DNA of 64,000 nucleotides, taken from contig NZ_CP012573.1 of NCBI RefSeq assembly GCF_001280205.1, positions 2,356,001 to 2,420,000 of the forward strand, in the 5' to 3' direction. The notes beneath the pieces are model-generated. The model did no database searches, had not been told where the DNA came from, and saw nothing but the letters and a program-made list of their open reading frames with translations. Positions within the stretch are counted from its first letter, which is position 1; every line of letters begins with the position of its first letter. The stretch is from Clavibacter capsici. GTDB taxonomy: Bacteria > Actinomycetota > Actinomycetes > Actinomycetales > Microbacteriaceae. Position numbers and translations under genes: made by a program. This document shows positions 40,386 through 47,964 of this stretch, one piece after another.

Positions 40386-40850
40386 TCAGCGCGACGACGC
40401 CCCCGCCGGCACGTCGGCCGCGGACGCCGCCTCCGTGAAGTCGAACACCAGCACCCCGTGCGGATCCGGCGCGAGCAGCGGGCCCACGAACTCCTTGAAC
40501 GCGGCGTGCTGGGCGTCGATGCGGGACGGATCCGCGACGAGCGGCTCCCCGAGGTAGAGGTTGCGGTCGCCCTCGGAGGAGAAGGTGAGCACGAACCCGA
40601 GCTCGAAGCCGCGGCCGACGCCCTCGGGGCTCGACTGCCGTCCGGCGTGCAGCGAGCGGATGTACGGGCCGGAGCCGTCGGGGTGCGGCGAGTCGGCGAG
40701 CGCCCGGAAGCGGCGCTCGACCTCGTCGCGGTCCGCGGGCGCCGCGTCGTCGCGGAGGCGGAACAGCACGACGTGGTGCACGAGCCCGGGCACGTGGTCG
40801 CGGGCGGTCAGCTGGGCGTCGGTGAGGGCGGGGGGCGCGTCGGTGGTCAT
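40386..40850 (-). CDS. Dabb (stress-responsive alpha/beta-barrel) domain protein
   Basis: 154 residues. The core from about 24 (VHHVVLFRLRDDAAPADRDEVERRF and the LGFVLTFSSEGDRNLYLGEP segment) is a dimeric alpha/beta-barrel Dabb domain, with typical AFKEFVGPLL near the end. Function in bacteria is generally unknown. CAGGAT is 6 nt before the ATG, a leaderless-type start. The C-terminus is a short Ala-rich tail. Confidence 0.8.
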   Translation of the reverse strand: MTTDAPPALTDAQLTARDHVPGLVHHVVLFRLRDDAAPADRDEVERRFRALADSPHPDGSGPYIRSLHAGRQSSPEGVGRGFELGFVLTFSSEGDRNLYLGEPLVADPSRIDAQHAAFKEFVGPLLAPDPHGVLVFDFTEAASAADVPAGASSR

Positions 40851-41001
40851 GTCCGGATCCTGGCCCGATCCGGCGCCGACGGCACAGGGGGGGGCGCGAC
40901 CGTGACCCGGACGGGGCCCTCGCCCCGCCGGATCCGCGGCCGTAGCCTGGTCGGTACCGCGCTGCCCCTCAGGGTCGCGCCCGCCGCGACGAGGAGGCCG
41001 C

Positions 41002-42105
41002 ATGGACGACGCGCACGCCTCCCGCGCCGAGGCGCTCGCCCGGCGCCTCCGCGACGATCCCGCCGCCGCGGCCCTGCTCGAGGAGCTCCGGCGGACCGCG
41101 TACGGGCGCGCCGGATCCACCGCGCCGCTCGTGGAGGTGCCCGCCGCCCTCCGCGCACGCACCGGGTACGACGAGCGCGAGCTGCCGGCCCCGCTGGTCG
41201 CGCTGGTGGAGGAGGAGGCGCGCCTCGCGGACGAGGGCGCGGCGCTGCTCGAGGCCGACGCCCGGGCGCCCCCGACGGCCGGCGAGCACGCGCACGAGCA
41301 CGAGCACGAGCACGAGCACCCGGATCCCGCCCTCCGCGACGGGGACGACCCCGCGCCCAGGCGCCGACGCGCCCTCCGCCCCGGCCCGATCGCCGCGGTC
41401 GTCGCCGCGTGCCTCGTGGTCGCCGGGCTCGGCGCCGCGTCGGCCGCGGGCATCCTCGAGGGCGGGGGCTCCGCGTCCTCGGGCCCCGGCGTCGCCTCCC
41501 CGACGTCCACCGCGACCACGACGTCGGTCCCGCGCGGCCAGGCCATGGGCACCCCGGACGGTCGCCGCGGCGCCCCCGTGCCGGACTTCACGGCGGATCC
41601 ACCGGTGCGGGTCCCGCCGACGGACGCCGAGCTGGCCGAGGAGCTGCAGGCGGGCGCCGACCGGGCCTGGGATCTCGTGCTCCAGCAGGACCCGGACGCC
41701 GTGCGGCCGGACGTGCGCCCGGAGCGCCTGGTCGAGCCGGAGGACCACGTCGAGCAGCAGCTGGCGTGCCTCCGGGACGGGGGCGTGTCCGCCTCGCGCA
41801 TCGCGGACGACGCCTACAGCCTCGTCGACGCGGATCCGCTGGTCGTCTACGCGTGCGCCGTCCGCTTCCCCGTGCAGAGCGCCGGCCCGCGCAGCGACGC
41901 CGAGCTCGCGTACCTCCGCGACTACTACGCGTCCTTCCTCCTCCCCTGCTACGCGGCGGAGGGCGCGCCCGTGTCCGGCGAGCTGCCCGGGGTCGACGAG
42001 TTCATCGCGCTCGCGCGCGCCGAGCGCCCGTGGACCCCGATGCCGGAGCGCATGGACGCCCGCGTCGCCGCCGCCTGCCCGGAGCTGCCGGAGGCGTTCC
42101 GCTGA
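41002..42105 (+). CDS. Membrane protein with histidine-rich tract, unknown
   Basis: 367 residues. A cytoplasmic helical segment (1-90) ends in a His/Glu tract, alternating His at 96, 98, 100, 102, 104 and 106, followed by a basic patch and one membrane helix (about 128-150, [23 protein letters not shown]). The extracellular part (about 150-367) has three paired-looking Cys (LACLRDG, YACAVRF, LPCYAAEG, AACPELP). The tract could bind zinc or nickel; it lies just upstream of a Zur-box-like site. No family recognised. ATG follows GAGGAGG. Confidence 0.7.
   Translation: MDDAHASRAEALARRLRDDPAAAALLEELRRTAYGRAGSTAPLVEVPAALRARTGYDERELPAPLVALVEEEARLADEGAALLEADARAPPTAGEHAHEHEHEHEHPDPALRDGDDPAPRRRRALRPGPIAAVVAACLVVAGLGAASAAGILEGGGSASSGPGVASPTSTATTTSVPRGQAMGTPDGRRGAPVPDFTADPPVRVPPTDAELAEELQAGADRAWDLVLQQDPDAVRPDVRPERLVEPEDHVEQQLACLRDGGVSASRIADDAYSLVDADPLVVYACAVRFPVQSAGPRSDAELAYLRDYYASFLLPCYAAEGAPVSGELPGVDEFIALARAERPWTPMPERMDARVAAACPELPEAFR
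41284..41319 (+). repeat. Hexanucleotide repeat encoding a His/Glu tract
   Basis: Six tandem hexamers of GAGCAC, one variant (GCGCAC in second place), in frame within the His-rich protein. Prone to slippage in steps of two residues, so tract length may vary between strains. Confidence 0.85.
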
Positions 42106-42181
42106 CCGGAGCCGCGACCCGGCCGTCGCATCCCGCCGTCCGCGGGCGCGCGACGCCGTCTCCTGACCCTCCGCCGCACCT

Positions 42182-42211
42182 GCTGAGCACGCTTCTCAGC
42201 GCGGTTAGGGT
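42182..42211 (+). promoter_or_regulatory. Zur-box-like palindrome overlapping the permease promoter
   Basis: GCTGAG-N7-CTCAGC (42182-42200) is a perfect 6-bp inverted repeat. Its 15-bp core TGAGCACGCTTCTCA matches the actinobacterial Zur pattern of TGAaaacgattttCA type at 11 of 15 positions by my alignment. A -10-like TAGGGT follows at 42206-42211, so a repressor here would block the promoter. The start codon is 51 nt further on. Confidence 0.5.
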
Positions 42212-42262
42212 GGATCCCGTGCGCGCCCTCCTCGGACCCCGGCCCCGCGCCACCGGTCCGCG

Positions 42263-43462
42263 ATGACGGACCGGCACAGCCCGTTCGGCCCGGACGACGA
42301 CGGCGCTTCGCCCTTCGACCGGCCCGCGCGCCCCCGCCGCGAGCGCGCCCGCGACCGCCGGATCCGCGCGGGCGCTCCGCCCGCCGAGCCGAGCCCCGCG
42401 TCCTCGCCCGTCGCGACGGCGACCCTCCCCCGCGAGGCCCCCGGTCACGCGCACGACCACGCCCCGCGCACCACCCCCACCGGGATCCGCACCGGCCTCG
42501 TCACGGGCCTCGCCCTCGTCCTCCTGCTCCTCGCCCTCCGCGCGGCCTCGCCCGCGCTCGGCGACAGCGTCCTGCCCGACCGCCTCCAGGACCTCGTCAC
42601 GCTCTCGGTCAGCGTCATCGTGGAGTCGCTGCCGTTCGTGATCCTCGGCATCGTCCTGTCGATCGTCGTGCAGGTGTGGGTGCCGCCCGGCGTCATCGAG
42701 CGCCGCCTGCCGCGGAACCCGTTCGCGCGCCGCGCCTGCATCTCGTTCCTCGGCATGGCGCTGCCCGTCTGCGAGTGCGGCAACGTCCCGCTCGCGCGCG
42801 GCCTCGTCGTGCGCGGCTTCACGGTGCCGGAGTCGATCACGTTCCTGCTGGCCGCGCCGATCATCAACCCGATCACCATCATCACGACGCACGCGGCCTT
42901 CGGCTGGGACGGCTGGATCCTCGTGGCGCGCCTCGTCGGCGGCTTCCTCATCGCGAACGTGGTCGGCTGGCTGTTCAGCCTCCACCCCGAGCCCGACCGC
43001 CTGCTCACCGACGAGTTCCGCGCCGAGTGCGCCCTGCCGGATCCGCACGCCCACGGCGGCGCGCGCGTCCGGAAGTCCATCTCGCTGTTCGGCCGCGAGG
43101 CGACGACGATCATGCCGGCGCTCGTCATCGGATCCCTGCTCGCGGGCCTGATCCAGGTCGCGGTGCCGCGCGAGGTGCTCGTGACGCTCGGCGGCAGCCC
43201 GATCCTCTCCGTCCTCGCGCTGATGCTGCTGGCGTTCGTCGTCTCGGTCTGCTCCAACGTGGACGCGTTCTTCGTGCTCTCGTTCGGATCCGTGTTCCTT
43301 CCCGGCGGCATCGTCGCCTTCCTGGTGTTCGGGCCGGTCATCGACGTGAAGATGCTCGCGCTCATGCGCACCACCTACTCGACCCGCACGCTCGTGATGA
43401 TCACCTCGGTCGTCGCGCTGATCAGCCTCGCGCTGGGATGGGGTGTCAATGCGATCGCCTGA
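42263..43462 (+). CDS. DUF318-type permease (predicted metal-related)
   Basis: 399 residues. After a hydrophilic N-terminus with HAHDH (62-66), about eight helices follow. The family motif LPVCECGNVPLARGL (Cys170, Cys172) and the helix pair LLAAPIINPITIITT plus VCSNVDAFFVLSF identify the COG0701/DUF318 permease group. In several bacteria it is paired with a TIGR03943 protein as here, and a Zn link has been suggested from Zur regulation; transport activity is unproven. Overlaps the next gene by 14 bp. Confidence 0.85.
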   Translation: MTDRHSPFGPDDDGASPFDRPARPRRERARDRRIRAGAPPAEPSPASSPVATATLPREAPGHAHDHAPRTTPTGIRTGLVTGLALVLLLLALRAASPALGDSVLPDRLQDLVTLSVSVIVESLPFVILGIVLSIVVQVWVPPGVIERRLPRNPFARRACISFLGMALPVCECGNVPLARGLVVRGFTVPESITFLLAAPIINPITIITTHAAFGWDGWILVARLVGGFLIANVVGWLFSLHPEPDRLLTDEFRAECALPDPHAHGGARVRKSISLFGREATTIMPALVIGSLLAGLIQVAVPREVLVTLGGSPILSVLALMLLAFVVSVCSNVDAFFVLSFGSVFLPGGIVAFLVFGPVIDVKMLALMRTTYSTRTLVMITSVVALISLALGWGVNAIA

Positions 43463-44357
43463 GGACCGGACCCGCCACGACCGGCAGTCCGCCGACCCGA
43501 CCGCCGACCGGCCCACCGCCCTCCGCCGGAGCCGCGCGCGCCGCCGTCGCGCCGCGGGCGGCCATGCCTCCTCCACGGTGGGCCTCGTCCTGCTCGCAGC
43601 CTGCGTCGTCTCGACGCTCTGGCTGACGATCACCGGGCAGCTGGGCCTCTACATCCACCCGCGCTACTTCGTCTTCACCGGGATCATGGCGGTCGTCGGC
43701 CTCGTCGCGACCGTCGCCGGCTTCGCGCTGCGCCCCGCCGACGCCGCGGAGGAGCACGACCACGACCACGGATCCGCCGCCCTCGGCGACCTCGCGGCCG
43801 CGCCCGCCGCGGCCGGCCGCGCCTCCCTCCGCGCCCGCGCCTCCCGCGTGGCCGTCGCCGCGGTCGTCACCGTCACCGTGGTGGCCGTCCTCGTGCTCCC
43901 GCCGCGCACGCTCACCACCAGCACGGTCACGCAGCGCGCCCTCAACTCGAGCACGGTCGCCTCCGACGCCGCGCCCGACCAGGAGCTCCTCGGCACGAGC
44001 GACTTCTCGACCCTGGGCGTCAAGGACTGGTCGCAGCTGCTCGCGCAGACCACGGATCCCACCTTCTTCACCTCCAAGTCGGTGGACATCACGGGCTTCG
44101 TGAGCGCCGACCCCGACGACCCGGAGGACGTCTTCTACGTGACCCGCTTCGTCGTCACCTGCTGCGCGGTCGACGCGCAGCCCGTGGGCGTTCCCGTCTA
44201 CCAGCCCGGCTGGGCCAGCACGCTGCAGAAGGACGAGTGGGTGCGGGTGACGGGGCCGTTCGCCTCGAACCCGAGCGCGAAGAGCCGGCAGCCGCTCGCC
44301 GTCATGCCGCAGGACGTGACGAAGGTCGACCAGCCCGCCGACCCCTACGTCTACTGA
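43449..44357 (+). CDS. TIGR03943 family (DUF1980) membrane protein
   Basis: 302 residues from the ATG at 43449 (a GTG at 43443 is possible). Three helices in the N-terminal half enclose a metal-ligand-like EEHDHDHG stretch; the extracellular C-terminal domain carries the family hallmark VVTCCAVDAQPVGVPV and ends PADPYVY. It is the usual partner of the DUF318 permease and overlaps it, so the two are expected to work as one complex. Confidence 0.88.
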   Translation: MRSPEDRTRHDRQSADPTADRPTALRRSRARRRRAAGGHASSTVGLVLLAACVVSTLWLTITGQLGLYIHPRYFVFTGIMAVVGLVATVAGFALRPADAAEEHDHDHGSAALGDLAAAPAAAGRASLRARASRVAVAAVVTVTVVAVLVLPPRTLTTSTVTQRALNSSTVASDAAPDQELLGTSDFSTLGVKDWSQLLAQTTDPTFFTSKSVDITGFVSADPDDPEDVFYVTRFVVTCCAVDAQPVGVPVYQPGWASTLQKDEWVRVTGPFASNPSAKSRQPLAVMPQDVTKVDQPADPYVY

Positions 44358-44364
44358 GCCGCCC

Positions 44365-45744
44365 GTGACCGACGCCGCCGCCTTCCGCCGGGCGTTCACC
44401 GCCGTGATCATGGTGCTCGCGCTCGTCTGCGGCGTCCTGCTCGTGATCGCCGGCAGCCAGGGTCCTCGGCTGGTGCGCACCGACGTGGATCCGCTCGCCG
44501 TCGTGCAGCAGTCCCGCCAGCGGCTGGTGCTCGCGGCGAACCGGCCGCTCCAGCCCGTCGACGCGTCGCGCATCCGGATGGAGCCCGGCGCCGACTTCAC
44601 CGTCGACACGCAGGCCGACCGCATCATCCTCGACTTCGCGCGCCCGCTCGCCTACGACGCCGACTACACGGTGTCGATCGACGGCGTGCAGGGCGTCGGC
44701 GGCGGCCCCGCGTCCGACCTCCGCACGGGGTTCCGCACGGGCGACCCCGGAATGTTCGTGCTCGTCCGCGGCGGCGAGCAGCAGGCCGACCGGATCGTGC
44801 GGCAGAGCGTCGCGGGCACCGGCGACGGCGCGAGCGACGTGGTCTTCCAGGCCACGAAGATCCAGGAGTACGCGGTCGTCGGCGACTCGCTCGTCGTGGC
44901 GACCCTCCAGGACGACGGCACGAACGCCCTGGTCATCGCGGCGCTCGACGGATCCGGCCAGGTCGACCTGCCGCTCCCCGGCCGCGGCACGCTGCAGGAC
45001 CTGCACGCGGCGGACACGGGCACCACGGTCGGCTTCCGCTTCACGAGCGCGGACGGCGGCCCCTACGACGACACGCTCATGGTCGACGACGTGGGCGCCG
45101 GCGCCGCCCCGACGCCCGTGCTGGGGCTCGACGGACGGGAGCTCAGCGTCCAGGCGTGGGGCTTCGTGCCCGGCCGACCGCAGCTGGTGGCGCATGGGCA
45201 GGACGGCGACCTCTACCTGATCACGGTCGACGGATCCACGCCCATCGTCCCGCTCGGCCGCCACGGCACGCTCGGCCCGTTCTCCGCGGACGGCACGCGG
45301 CTCGCGGTCACGGACCCGGGCTCGACGACCGAGATCGACCTCACGACCGCGCAGCAGACGACCCTGCCGACCGAGACCGGCGGCGCCGACCTGCAGTACG
45401 ACGGCGCGATCTCGTTCGTGCCCGGCGACGACGGCGCGGTGCTCCGCGTGCGCACGGCGCTGGACGCCGCCACCGGCAGGGCCAGCCAGCGCCTCGTCGT
45501 GGTGCGCGACGGCCGGGCGAGCGACGTGTACGTGCCCGCGGATCCGTCGACGCGCATCACGGGCCTCTCCGTCACCCCGAACGGCCGCTTCGCGCTGCTG
45601 GAGACGGTGCCGGATCCCGCGCGCGGCGCGAGCGACGACTACCCGCGGAACCCCCGCGACACGACCGTGACCACCCTGCTCGTCGAGCTCGCCACGGGCA
45701 CGGTGACCCGCAGCGTCGCCGGCTTCGAGGTCACGATCGGCTGA
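44365..45744 (+). CDS. Membrane-anchored beta-propeller-like protein, unknown
   Basis: 459 residues, GTG start 7 bp after the TIGR03943 stop, so in the same operon. One N-terminal helix (about 12-30) anchors an extracellular region. Residues about 55-125 look like an Ig-like domain (FARPLAYDADYTVSIDG); from about 125 repeated blade-like segments (VVGDSLVVATLQDDG, HGQDGDLYLITVDG, FSADGTRLAVTDPG, VTPNGRFALLETV) suggest a TolB/WD40-type propeller. No enzymatic motif. Being third in a Zur-like operon hints at metal homeostasis, but this is inference. Confidence 0.75.
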   Translation: MTDAAAFRRAFTAVIMVLALVCGVLLVIAGSQGPRLVRTDVDPLAVVQQSRQRLVLAANRPLQPVDASRIRMEPGADFTVDTQADRIILDFARPLAYDADYTVSIDGVQGVGGGPASDLRTGFRTGDPGMFVLVRGGEQQADRIVRQSVAGTGDGASDVVFQATKIQEYAVVGDSLVVATLQDDGTNALVIAALDGSGQVDLPLPGRGTLQDLHAADTGTTVGFRFTSADGGPYDDTLMVDDVGAGAAPTPVLGLDGRELSVQAWGFVPGRPQLVAHGQDGDLYLITVDGSTPIVPLGRHGTLGPFSADGTRLAVTDPGSTTEIDLTTAQQTTLPTETGGADLQYDGAISFVPGDDGAVLRVRTALDAATGRASQRLVVVRDGRASDVYVPADPSTRITGLSVTPNGRFALLETVPDPARGASDDYPRNPRDTTVTTLLVELATGTVTRSVAGFEVTIG

Positions 45745-45848
45745 TCCGCCGGGGCCTGCCGCCCGCCCCCGGACGCGCCGACGGCCCCGGCTCCCGAAGA
45801 GCGAGACGAGGCCGTCGATGCGTTCCGCTGTGATCGCAGGTGGTGCGT

Positions 45849-45863
45849 CCCGGCTGTGCCGGG
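45849..45863 (-). terminator. Hairpin just after the exported lipoprotein gene
   Basis: CCCGGC-TGT-GCCGGG, 6-bp stem, 6 nt past the stop on the minus strand. A second, longer-range pair CGACGGCC/GGCCGTCG (45779-45817) lies beyond it and may serve the plus-strand operon. Confidence 0.5.
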
Positions 45864-45869
45864 TGGGTG

Positions 45870-46562
45870 CTACTTGGTGTTGACGGTGATCTTGGCGATG
45901 CCGACGACGAGCTGGTCGGTGACGGCGTCGGTGCCGAAGGTGCTGTTCAGCAGGGCGGCGGCGTCGGGGCTGACCTTGACGGTGGTGCCCTCGAGGACGG
46001 CGTTGTCGCCCTCCATCTGGAGGGGCTTCAGGGTCGTGCCGTCGAGGTTGAAGATGTAGACGTCCTTCATGACCTCGCCGTCGCCGACCTGGACCGAGCC
46101 GGTGAGGCGGCTGGTGCCGGGGTCGATGACGAAGTCGGTGAGCTTCACGACGGTGGAGCCGGCGGTGAGGCTGATGCCGGAGCCGGCGTGGTCGATCTCG
46201 CCCTGGACGTAGGGGCGGTAGGACTGCTCGGGGTCGAAGTACTTCACGTTGCCGCCGGTGATGGGGAACGCGAGGGTGCCGGTGGCGCCGTCGAGGGTCG
46301 CGCCGCCGATCACGCCGGGGGTGAGGCCGAGGGTGGTGAGGGCGCCGGTGAAGCCGCTGTCGAGGGTGACCTTGGTGTCGACGCCGGTCAGGGTCGGGAT
46401 CGTCGCGAGGGGCGTGGGGTTGGCCTCGGTCGTCGCGGACGCGGACGGCGCGGCGGAGGAGGAGGACGAGGGGGTCTCGGCGGGCGTGGAGCACGCGGCG
46501 AGGCCGACGACGAGGAAGCCGGCGGTGGCGAGGCCGAAGACGGACTTGGTGAGGTTGCGCAT
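45870..46562 (-). CDS. Exported lipoprotein, HtaA/anchor-domain-like
   Basis: 230 residues. Signal peptide with lipobox LVVGLAACST (Cys24), a Ser/Ala/Thr-rich spacer (25-55), then a single domain with TLDGATGTLAFPITGGNVKYF, HAGSGISLTAGSTVVKLTDFVIDPG and a C-terminal VVGIAKITVNTK. This pattern recurs in actinobacterial surface proteins and resembles HtaA-like domains, but lacks clear heme ligands. ATG follows GCGAAGGAAC. Divergent from padR, 263 bp between starts, so both may share PadR control. Confidence 0.78.
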   Translation of the reverse strand: MRNLTKSVFGLATAGFLVVGLAACSTPAETPSSSSSAAPSASATTEANPTPLATIPTLTGVDTKVTLDSGFTGALTTLGLTPGVIGGATLDGATGTLAFPITGGNVKYFDPEQSYRPYVQGEIDHAGSGISLTAGSTVVKLTDFVIDPGTSRLTGSVQVGDGEVMKDVYIFNLDGTTLKPLQMEGDNAVLEGTTVKVSPDAAALLNSTFGTDAVTDQLVVGIAKITVNTK

Positions 46563-46737
46563 GGTTGTTCCTTCGCTGTGTGGGCTGGGATCCGCCCGGT
46601 TCCCCGGGCGACACAGGGACTTCGGCGCCGTCGCGGAACGGGTTGGGGGCGGTTCTCCTTTCCCAGGTGAACGCCAGGTTCGGCGCGCACAGCCCCGTGG
46701 ACATGCGGATCGACGCCGACGGGCACGACGCCCGCTG

Positions 46738-46766
46738 TTGACTTCCGATAGTCGCCGATATATCGT
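46738..46766 (+). promoter_or_regulatory. padR promoter with palindromic operator
   Basis: -35 TTGACT (46738-46743), 17-nt spacer, -10 TATCGT (46761-46766). The perfect palindrome CGATATATCG (46756-46765) covers the -10, and an imperfect repeat with GATA/CATC arms extends over about 46747-46776. It is among the most AT-rich stretches of the window. PadR proteins bind ATATnnnnATAT-like palindromes, so autorepression is likely. Confidence 0.65.
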
Positions 46767-46825
46767 CGCTACATCGCGACAGCACGCCGCGATTCCCGAC
46801 ATCCCCCGACCGGAAGGAGCGCACC

Positions 46826-47506
46826 ATGCGCACCTACGACCACGACGACCACCTGCCGTCCTCCCACGACGGATCCCCCGCCGACCGCCACGAGCCCCGC
46901 ATGCAGCACCACGGCGGCTTCCACCCGCGCATGATGCCGGGCCGCCCGCTCGCCCGCGGCTTCCGCCCCGGCGAGGGCGGCCCCGGCTTCCCCGGGTTCC
47001 CGGGCTTCCCCGGCATGGGCGGCTTCGGGCCCGGATTCGGCCCGGGCCGCGGACGCGGCGGACGGGGTCGCGCCCGCCGCGGCGACGTCCGCCTCGCGAT
47101 CCTGTCCCTCCTCGCCGACGCGCCCTCCAACGGCTACGGCCTCATCACCGGCATCGCCGCGAAGACCGAGGGCGCCTGGCGGCCGAGCCCCGGATCCGTC
47201 TACCCCACGCTCCAGCAGCTCGTCGACGAGGACCTGATCGTCGCCGACGACTCCGGCTCGAAGAGCGTCTACTCCCTCACCGATGCGGGCCGCGCCCACG
47301 TCGAGGAGAACCAGGCGGAGATCGACGCCGCCTGGGCCGCCACCACCGACAAGTCCGAGGGCGAGGACGCGTTCCAGACGAGCCTCATGAAGCTGATGGG
47401 CGTGGTGAAGCCCCTCATGCACGACGCGACGGACGCGCAGCGCCAGGCCGCGGCGGCGAAGCTCGACGAGACGCGACGCGCGCTGTACGCGATCCTCGCC
47501 GACTGA
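46826..47506 (+). CDS. PadR family transcriptional regulator
   Basis: 226 residues. An unusual N-terminal extension of about 85 residues: first His/Asp-rich, then Gly/Phe/Pro-rich (FPGFPGFPGMGGFGPGFGPG) and Arg/Gly-rich. The PadR winged helix follows from about 88 (RLAILSLLADAPSNGYGLI, PSPGSVYPTLQQLVDEDLI, VYSLTDAGRAHV), with a C-terminal helical dimerisation segment. ATG follows GGAAGGAG. The palindrome over its own promoter suggests autorepression; the divergent lipoprotein gene is a possible second target. Confidence 0.9.
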   Translation: MRTYDHDDHLPSSHDGSPADRHEPRMQHHGGFHPRMMPGRPLARGFRPGEGGPGFPGFPGFPGMGGFGPGFGPGRGRGGRGRARRGDVRLAILSLLADAPSNGYGLITGIAAKTEGAWRPSPGSVYPTLQQLVDEDLIVADDSGSKSVYSLTDAGRAHVEENQAEIDAAWAATTDKSEGEDAFQTSLMKLMGVVKPLMHDATDAQRQAAAAKLDETRRALYAILAD

Positions 47507-47529
47507 TCCGCGCCGGCCGCAGGGCCCCG

Positions 47530-47571
47530 GCACGACGACGGCCCCCGCATCTGCGGGGGCCGTCGTCGTGC
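47530..47571. terminator. Perfect 19-bp bidirectional hairpin
   Basis: GCACGACGACGGCCCCCGC pairs perfectly with its complement around an ATCT loop. It lies between the convergent padR and the small acidic protein gene, and is the longest perfect stem seen in the window. No T-run. Confidence 0.85.
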
Positions 47572-47582
47572 GCGCGGGAGGA

Positions 47583-47837
47583 TCAGCGGATCGCCGCTCC
47601 CGTGTCGAGGTCGTCGCCGGCCTCGAGGTCCGGGCCGTCGGACTCGGTGATGTCGATGCCGAGGCCGCCGTCGGCGTCGTCCGCCTCGACGGCGTCGTCC
47701 TCGAGCGGGACGACGCGCTCGGCGTCGATGGCCTCTCGCGCGTCGCGGTCGGCTGCCCCGACGAGCTCCTCCTCGTCGACGCCGGTGTCGTCCAGGTCGC
47801 GGTCGGCGGGATCGCGCGGGTTCTCGATGTCGCTCAC
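47583..47837 (-). CDS. Small acidic protein, unknown
   Basis: 84 residues, roughly a third Asp/Glu, with few hydrophobics, probably disordered (DPADRDLDDTGVDEEELVG). GTG start preceded by AGGAGAG. No family recognised. Clean terminator downstream and ribosome binding site upstream support a real gene. Confidence 0.6.
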   Translation of the reverse strand: MSDIENPRDPADRDLDDTGVDEEELVGAADRDAREAIDAERVVPLEDDAVEADDADGGLGIDITESDGPDLEAGDDLDTGAAIR

Positions 47838-47964
47838 GGTGCTCTCCTCTGCTGGTCGATGCGGCGCGTGCGCGCCGTCCTCCGACCGTACGCGCCCCGC
47901 CTCCGCGCGTGCTGGCCCGATCCCTCGGCGAGCGCGGGGACGCGGACCCGGACCCGGACCCGGG

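Noticed and set aside
41284-41319. Short tandem repeat as CRISPR or regulatory array
   Set aside because: Six-base units without spacers, in frame within a gene; it is a coding repeat.
47940-47964. GGACCC triplicate just after the Moco oxidoreductase stop as a terminator or repeat family
   Set aside because: Only three imperfect copies with a small GACCCGGGTC palindrome; nothing similar was noticed elsewhere.
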